Assembly (NCBI RefSeq): GCF_901827185.1
Contig: NZ_LR594671.1
Span: forward strand, 4,954,001-5,018,000
Length of the DNA stretch: 64,000 bases
DNA from: Variovorax sp. PBL-E5
GTDB taxonomy: Bacteria; Pseudomonadota; Gammaproteobacteria; Burkholderiales; Burkholderiaceae_C
Direction: 5' to 3'
Shown in pieces: positions 60,046 to 64,000 of the stretch. The position numbers were made by a program, and so were the translations under genes. The notes below the pieces were generated by a model, which searched no databases, was not told the origin of the DNA, and saw nothing but the letters and a program-made list of their open reading frames with translations. Numbering within the stretch: position 1 is the first letter of the stretch; each line of letters begins with the position of its first letter.

Positions 60046-60591
60046 GGTCTTCTCCTAGGAAGGAATCAGGGCGGGATTGCCCGAGACCGGAGGCAGCACG
60101 TCGCAGCGCAGCCGTCAGGGTTCAAAGACGGCCGCAGGACGCAAGCGTGCGACGCACGCGCAGACCTTGACGGCGAGAACGACGTGATACGGTGAAGGGA
60201 ACAGCAAGCCGTCCCCCACGCTCTTGCAAACGCAGTGCGCAGCGCCGCAGGCGCGAAAGGCGTCAGCGATGAAAGCCCGAAGGGTCTAGACGCCGCGGGC
60301 GGCTTGATGCGCAGCACGCCAGCGCGGCCGGCATTGCCGGAGACGCACAAAAGAACGGAAGTTGGTTTCAGGATGTGCGGAGAGCCGTGAATCCGCCAAT
60401 ACGGGACTGGGCAAACGCGCAGAAGCGCAAAGATTACTTTCACGAGTCGCCGCCGAAACGTGCTGCTGGAAAGCCGCAAAGGCGAATTGGCGAGAAGAAG
60501 CAAATGCGGCTTTACTGATTCGAGTGCATTCGCATTCCCGCTATTCAGGCTGCCACGCCCCCTGCCGCACAGACGCACGCGAACGAATAGG
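60046..60591. other. 545-bp gene-free leader region
   Basis: No gene supported. The stretch contains many short GC-rich palindromic pieces (e.g. GCGCAGCGCCGCAGGCGCG near 60238) and resembles a structured or promoter-rich intergenic region of the ICE backbone. No tRNA or known ncRNA is recognised. Confidence 0.3.
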
Positions 60592-61266
60592 ATGACCACC
60601 ATGGAAGCTGCCCAACACGAAACCGGCGATCCGTTCGAAGCGATGCTTCGACGGTCCGACGAGTTGCAGGAAGCCTTGCTTCACATCCTCGACCGCGACA
60701 CTTTCGACCCTTCACCTCGCGGAGAGGCAGCCGTGGGCATGTGCTCGGTTGCACTGGAGCACGGCCTCAGCTTGCGCGCACTCCTGGCAATGGGATTGCC
60801 CACATCGGCGGTCGGCTTGATGCGGCTCCAGTTCGAAGCTTTGGTCCGCGCGATGTGGCTGCAGTATGCGGCCAATGAACTCGCCATCGACAAGATCGCC
60901 GCGCCCTTGACACCCGAGAGCGAGCTGGCCGCGAAGAGTCTCCCCTCGGCCACCGACATGATCGATCAGATCGGCAAGCGGGTAGGCACCAACGTGCCGG
61001 CGGCCGCGCACCAGATGCTGGTGCGGTTCAAGGATGTTTCTTGGCATGCCATGAACTCCTACGTGCATGGCGGCATCCACCCGCTGCGCCGTCAGGCCGA
61101 GGGCTTCCCGGTGCACTTGGCCCTGCAGATCCTGCGCAACTCCAACGGCTTGCTCACAATGACCGGAATGACGTTAGCGGTGCTGACGGGCGACGCCGCC
61201 GTCGCCAAGTCGATGGGCAAGATCCAGCCGGCATTTGCCGACTGCCTTCCCGAACTGTTGAAGTAG
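60592..61266 (+). CDS. Uncharacterised helical protein (DUF6988-like)
   Basis: 224 aa from ATG 60592; ATG 60601 with GGAT eight bases upstream is equally possible. All-helical: SDELQEALLHILDRDTFDPS, CSVALEHGLSLRALLAMGLP, MRLQFEALVRAMWLQYAAN, then VSWHAMNSYVHGGIHPLRRQ. The ALEH.LS...L...G...SA..L.R.Q.EA..R..W pattern is of a family I recall as DUF6988, of unknown function, found in proteobacterial accessory DNA. No membrane helix or signal. Confidence 0.65.
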   Translation: MTTMEAAQHETGDPFEAMLRRSDELQEALLHILDRDTFDPSPRGEAAVGMCSVALEHGLSLRALLAMGLPTSAVGLMRLQFEALVRAMWLQYAANELAIDKIAAPLTPESELAAKSLPSATDMIDQIGKRVGTNVPAAAHQMLVRFKDVSWHAMNSYVHGGIHPLRRQAEGFPVHLALQILRNSNGLLTMTGMTLAVLTGDAAVAKSMGKIQPAFADCLPELLK

Positions 61267-61287
61267 CGCATTCGGAAGAGAAATTGC

Positions 61288-61306
61288 GCCCCGCCGGCGG
61301 CGGGGC
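61288..61306. terminator. GC-rich hairpin between convergent genes
   Basis: GCCCCGCC (61288-61295) pairs with GGCGGGGC (61299-61306). On the minus strand it is followed by GCAATTTCTC, a weak T-rich stretch. Located between the ends of the helical-protein gene (61266, plus) and DUF736 (61317, minus), it could terminate both. Confidence 0.4.
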
Positions 61307-61316
61307 GGGGCGACGA

Positions 61317-61622
61317 TCAGTCGCCCTTGCTGCGCGACCAGATCAGGTTGTGCGCGCCGTCCTCGCCTTCGACCAGGCGGGCGTAGATGGTCGCCGGAAA
61401 CGACGGGTCATCCAGGGTGACCGACAGGTAGGGCCGCTCCGCCCGGCTGATCTTCTTCCAAGCCGCGCCGATCTCGAAGTTGCCGGCGACGATGCGGTAG
61501 TCCGGGGCGTTCTCGCTGTCCTTGTCGTTGGGCACGATCTTGACCTTGACGTTGAGCGTCAGGGTGCGAACCGAGCCGGAGTAGCTGTCGTTCTGTGCGG
61601 TGAAGGTGCCGATGTTGGCCAT
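61317..61622 (-). CDS. DUF736 domain protein
   Basis: 101 aa: MANIGTFTAQNDSYSGSVRTL, LNVKVKIVP, DYRIVAGNFEIGAAWKK, YLSVTLDDPSFPATIYARL. This is the small beta-rich DUF736 family, a constant member of Tn4371-like and related ICE backbones. Its role is unknown. Preceded by AAAAGGAC. Confidence 0.88.
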   Translation of the reverse strand: MANIGTFTAQNDSYSGSVRTLTLNVKVKIVPNDKDSENAPDYRIVAGNFEIGAAWKKISRAERPYLSVTLDDPSFPATIYARLVEGEDGAHNLIWSRSKGD

Positions 61623-62183
61623 GATGAAGTCCTTTTGAAGTTAACCAGGTCGCGCCCATCGCGGCCTTGGCGTGATCCGATCGGTGAGGGTCCGGGCGCG
61701 CCGCACCGAAGGCCGCAGCGCAGCGAAGGACCGGGAAGCCCGAGAAATTTGCCTCGCGAGGAAGACCGCAGGTCGGGGAAATTTGTCGGGCTGGACGGTT
61801 GCGGCGAACAAGCCCGAGGCGGCAGAGCCGCCGTGCCCTCGCCAGGATTCACGACAAAAACAAGGCCGCTGTGGGAGTGATCTTGTACGGAAAGGACACA
61901 TGGCTTGCGCACCATCACCGCCGCGACGGCGTTTGAGGCTCGCCGACACCCCGCGACGGCAAAGGCAGTGAACGGCGAGACAGGGAAGTGCGATCCCGTT
62001 GCATCGGCGCCGTCCATCGGGTGGACGCTCTCGGCTTGGCCAGAAATCCGCTTGGAGCGGCTTGTCGTTGACGCGCCGTCGTCGGCGCGGACCGCCCTTC
62101 CTCCCAATGAAGGACGGCGCACACGAGAATGGACCGCAGCAAGCCGGGTCGAGATGAACGCTCCATACAGGTTGGGCGCTTTG
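61623..62183. other. 560-bp region without a supported gene
   Basis: A 99-codon plus frame (61672-61971) exists, but its Arg-rich product lacks motifs and no ribosome-binding site precedes it. GAAATTTG occurs twice (61744-61751 and 61778-61785 region) in a similar GC-rich setting. The stretch is likely the long leader or regulatory region of the divergent backbone genes. Confidence 0.3.
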
Positions 62184-62633
62184 TTAGCTTCCAGGGCATT
62201 CCAGCGCAAGGACCTTCGTCGCGATACGCGACTCCATCTGGTCACGTAGGGCAGCCACCAGCGTGACAGTAGCTTCGCAAACGACCTCGTGCGCATCGTG
62301 GGCCTGAACGCGGAATGTCGCACTCCGATCCCCCATCCGTTCGAGCCATCCGCGCAGCCGCAAGGGCGACCCGGGAGGGATCGGTCCCCGGTGGTCGATT
62401 CGAATGGTCCGGCCAACCACCACTTCGGTGGCGGCGTCGACGTGCTGCTGCATCTCGCGGATGCAGATCGACTCGACCACGGCCACCAGATACCCAGTGG
62501 CAAGGCATTCGATCAATCGCTCCGCATAGCCGCTTCCGTAAGGAAGCCGTGCAAAGAGCGACTTCGCCGTCTGGTCGGCGGGAACGGTATAGGACTCTTC
62601 AAAGAAAATCTCGCTGACGCCTTGATGGTTCAT
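62184..62633 (-). CDS. FlK-like hotdog thioesterase family protein
   Basis: 149 aa from ATG 62631-62633. Core features: GYAERLIECLATGYLVAVVESICIREMQQH, ATEVVVGRTIRIDHRGPIPPGS, GDRSATFRVQAHDAHEVVCEATVTLVA. That is the single-hotdog layout of fluoroacetyl-CoA thioesterase FlK and its relatives, which hydrolyse short acyl-CoAs. The E-S-I-C and I-D-H-R positions would correspond to the catalytic region. A metabolic gene is odd between DUF736 and parB of an ICE backbone, so it is probably cargo. No ribosome-binding site is evident. Confidence 0.65.
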   Translation of the reverse strand: MNHQGVSEIFFEESYTVPADQTAKSLFARLPYGSGYAERLIECLATGYLVAVVESICIREMQQHVDAATEVVVGRTIRIDHRGPIPPGSPLRLRGWLERMGDRSATFRVQAHDAHEVVCEATVTLVAALRDQMESRIATKVLALECPGS

Positions 62634-62791
62634 GGGTATCTGGAATTGGGTTGTCGAAGTCCGGTCGCCTGGCAGGTGACCGGTGCTCTTCGATGCTCTT
62701 GCGTTCAGCTGGCATTCCCAACCCACCACGGCGAACGCTGGCGTAGCGCGCGCGACGCGATACGGCGATCGGCGGATGTCTGGACGTCAAA

Positions 62792-62861
62792 ACGCGCGCG
62801 GCAGTCTGCCGCGCGCGTCGCGCCGAATTCCGAGTTCCCGGCATCCAAGCCGGGAACTCGG
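62792..62861 (-). terminator. Tandem terminator hairpins after parB
   Basis: Stem 1 is a perfect 13-bp pair (CCGAGTTCCCGGC 62830-62842 with GCCGGGAACTCGG 62849-62861), six bases after the parB stop. Stem 2 is ACGCGCGCGGCAG (62792-62804) with CTGCCGCGCGCGT (62806-62818), followed on the minus strand by TTTT. Together they form a strong rho-independent stop for parB. Confidence 0.6.
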
Positions 62862-62866
62862 GCCGA

Positions 62867-64000
62867 TTACGCAGCTGCTTCCATGCCCTCCGCCGCTTCG
62901 GCGTCAGGCTGCGCACCAGCGTCCGGCTCGGCGATCGCAGGTTGCTCCTGAGCACGGAACATCGCAGGCAGCCAACCGGTGCCCGCCGCCAGTCGCTCGG
63001 CTTCGCTGGAAATCTCTGCCTTCTTGAGCTTGCCGAGCCGGTTCACTTCACCGGGGGCGAAAACTTGCAACCCTTCCAATGCTTTGGCCTTGGAGACGTG
63101 ATCGAAGTAGCCTGCTGCGGTCGGCGTCCACCACGCGTGCATGTCCAGTCCCACAGCCTGCGCCAGTGCAGCTGCCGGGGTTTCGTCCTCCCGCGAAGCG
63201 ATGGCTGTCACCGTGAAGCCCACGCAAACCGCGAGCAGAGATAGCAGCTCCTGCTGCGGCAACACCAACAACTCGGCGAACAGCGCATCTGGATCGCTGG
63301 GCAGGCGTTCGGCCCATGCCTCCCGCACCTGCCGCATGCCCACAGCAGCCGGTGCCTCGGCAACGTCAGCGGCGTACTGCTCCAGCCGCCCCTGTGGGTT
63401 GGCGGTGATGTTGATGGGCGAACCGTAGTGCGCGTCATGGATGACATGCAGCGCGAGCCGATGCACGACGGCAACCAGCGCGACCTGCGGATGCCGGGCG
63501 ACCTCAGCTTGCAAGGCAGCGGTGCGATGGGCACTCAGGCACTTGACCAGCTTTTCCGAAATGGTCAGCTTGCCCTGCGTTTCGGCTGCGCCGCTGCTCT
63601 CCGTATCGCCATTCGTGCCGCGCCCGCCGCGTTCCTGCTCCCGCATCGCCTTGGCCTGTTCCTCGCGCAGCAGCCCGCGATGCACGATCACACCGCCCAT
63701 GTGGTCGAGCGACACCACGGCCCCCGCCGTTGCCATCGCACGCGGCGGATAGACCACCAGCGTGCGCTCGATGGCTTCGAGTTCGTTGCCCAGCATGTCC
63801 ATCTCGTCCTGCGCGGCTTGCGCCTGCTCGTCCGTCATGTCCTCGTTCTCGTCGTCCAGGCGGTCTTGCAGCTTGCGTTGCTGCGCTTCGAGCTCGGCGA
63901 TGCGCTTGGCCTCGGCCTTGCTCGGCTCGCGTCGTTTGCTGCGCATGCGCTGGAACTGGTGCAGGTCGGCGCGGGTAGCTCGCGGGGCTACGTCCGCCCA
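62867..64000 (-). CDS. parB: ParB/RepB-like partition protein, C-terminal part (partial)
   Basis: The frame is open from the window end (64000) to TAA at 62867-62869, giving ~377 residues of C-terminal sequence. It begins ADVAPRATRADLHQFQRMR, then a coiled coil (AKRIAELEAQQRKLQDRLDD) and GAVVSLDHMGGVIVHRGLLREEQAKAM, a helical domain (SEKLVKCLSAHRTAALQAEVARHP, QVALVAVVHRLALHVIHD), and an acidic tail. This is the large C-terminal region of the ICE/plasmid ParB-type proteins. The ParB nuclease-like N-domain lies outside the window. It pairs functionally with ParA at 55.8 kb. Confidence 0.8.
   Translation of the reverse strand, partial: WADVAPRATRADLHQFQRMRSKRREPSKAEAKRIAELEAQQRKLQDRLDDENEDMTDEQAQAAQDEMDMLGNELEAIERTLVVYPPRAMATAGAVVSLDHMGGVIVHRGLLREEQAKAMREQERGGRGTNGDTESSGAAETQGKLTISEKLVKCLSAHRTAALQAEVARHPQVALVAVVHRLALHVIHDAHYGSPINITANPQGRLEQYAADVAEAPAAVGMRQVREAWAERLPSDPDALFAELLVLPQQELLSLLAVCVGFTVTAIASREDETPAAALAQAVGLDMHAWWTPTAAGYFDHVSKAKALEGLQVFAPGEVNRLGKLKKAEISSEAERLAAGTGWLPAMFRAQEQPAIAEPDAGAQPDAEAAEGMEAAA

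Noticed and set aside
61672..61971. 99-codon Arg-rich plus-strand ORF
   Set aside because: No ribosome-binding site, no motif, and composition typical of translated GC-rich leader sequence.
1..64000. CRISPR arrays, rRNA genes, complete tRNA genes, IS elements with inverted repeats
   Set aside because: None recognised on reading through. The only tRNA-like sequence is the short 3' tail at 3328-3346, and no transposase was seen.

Overview
The window is GC-rich DNA from a Gram-negative proteobacterium, most likely a betaproteobacterium of the Burkholderiales (Alcaligenaceae or Comamonadaceae type). The evidence is the porin remnant, the Bug/TctC periplasmic binding proteins, and a conjugative backbone ordered like the Tn4371 family of integrative and conjugative elements (ICEs). 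Genus assignment is inference.

Layout. 1-3.3 kb: probable chromosomal flank with the 3' end of a flavin-dependent monooxygenase, a flavin reductase, an SDR dehydrogenase, and a rearranged isocitrate lyase/PEP mutase-family gene fused back to back with the 3' end of a porin. 3.3-3.45 kb: terminator, tRNA-like 3' end and tandem GGGGTACA repeats, probably an element boundary whose integrase is missing. 3.5-23 kb: a defence island. It holds a nuclease-STAND-HEAT protein (3542-6136), a PIN-like protein, two small unknown cytosolic proteins, a membrane protein overlapping a DGQHR protein, an operon of five genes (alpha-CTD/sigma-4 fusion, PLD-nuclease/SF2 helicase, 64-aa protein, SMC-like ATPase, 151-aa protein), and, convergent with it, a DNA phosphorothioation set dndB-dndC-dndD-dndE. 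dndA and recognisable dndFGH or sspE are absent, so the plus-strand operon is the natural candidate for the restriction partner. A HARE-HTH protein and an HTH regulator follow.

23-36.4 kb: mating-pair formation and coupling genes on the minus strand: DUF2274, trbI, G, F, L, K, J, E, D, C, B, a ribbon-helix-helix protein, traG and a LysR regulator (traR). 37-50.3 kb: catabolic cargo, two divergent gene sets with shikimate dehydrogenase-like, FAD-dependent oxidoreductase, SDR, CoA-transferase, MaoC-like and TIM-barrel enzymes, two orphan TctC binding proteins, and GntR and IclR regulators. It probably degrades an alicyclic or hydroaromatic acid through CoA thioesters. 50.3-52.1 kb: scar DNA with a broken LysR gene.

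52.1-64 kb: mobilisation and maintenance module: VirD2-type relaxase, possible oriT, TraF peptidase, DUF2840, RHH protein, ParA, RepA with three 23-bp-spaced iterons, HTH protein, frameshifted DUF2285 gene, two DUF2958 genes around an XRE regulator, an uncharacterised helical protein, DUF736, a FlK-like thioesterase and the 3' part of a ParB gene that runs off the window. The integrase and the other element end lie outside. The element therefore carries a defence island at one end and a catabolic cluster inside its transfer region.
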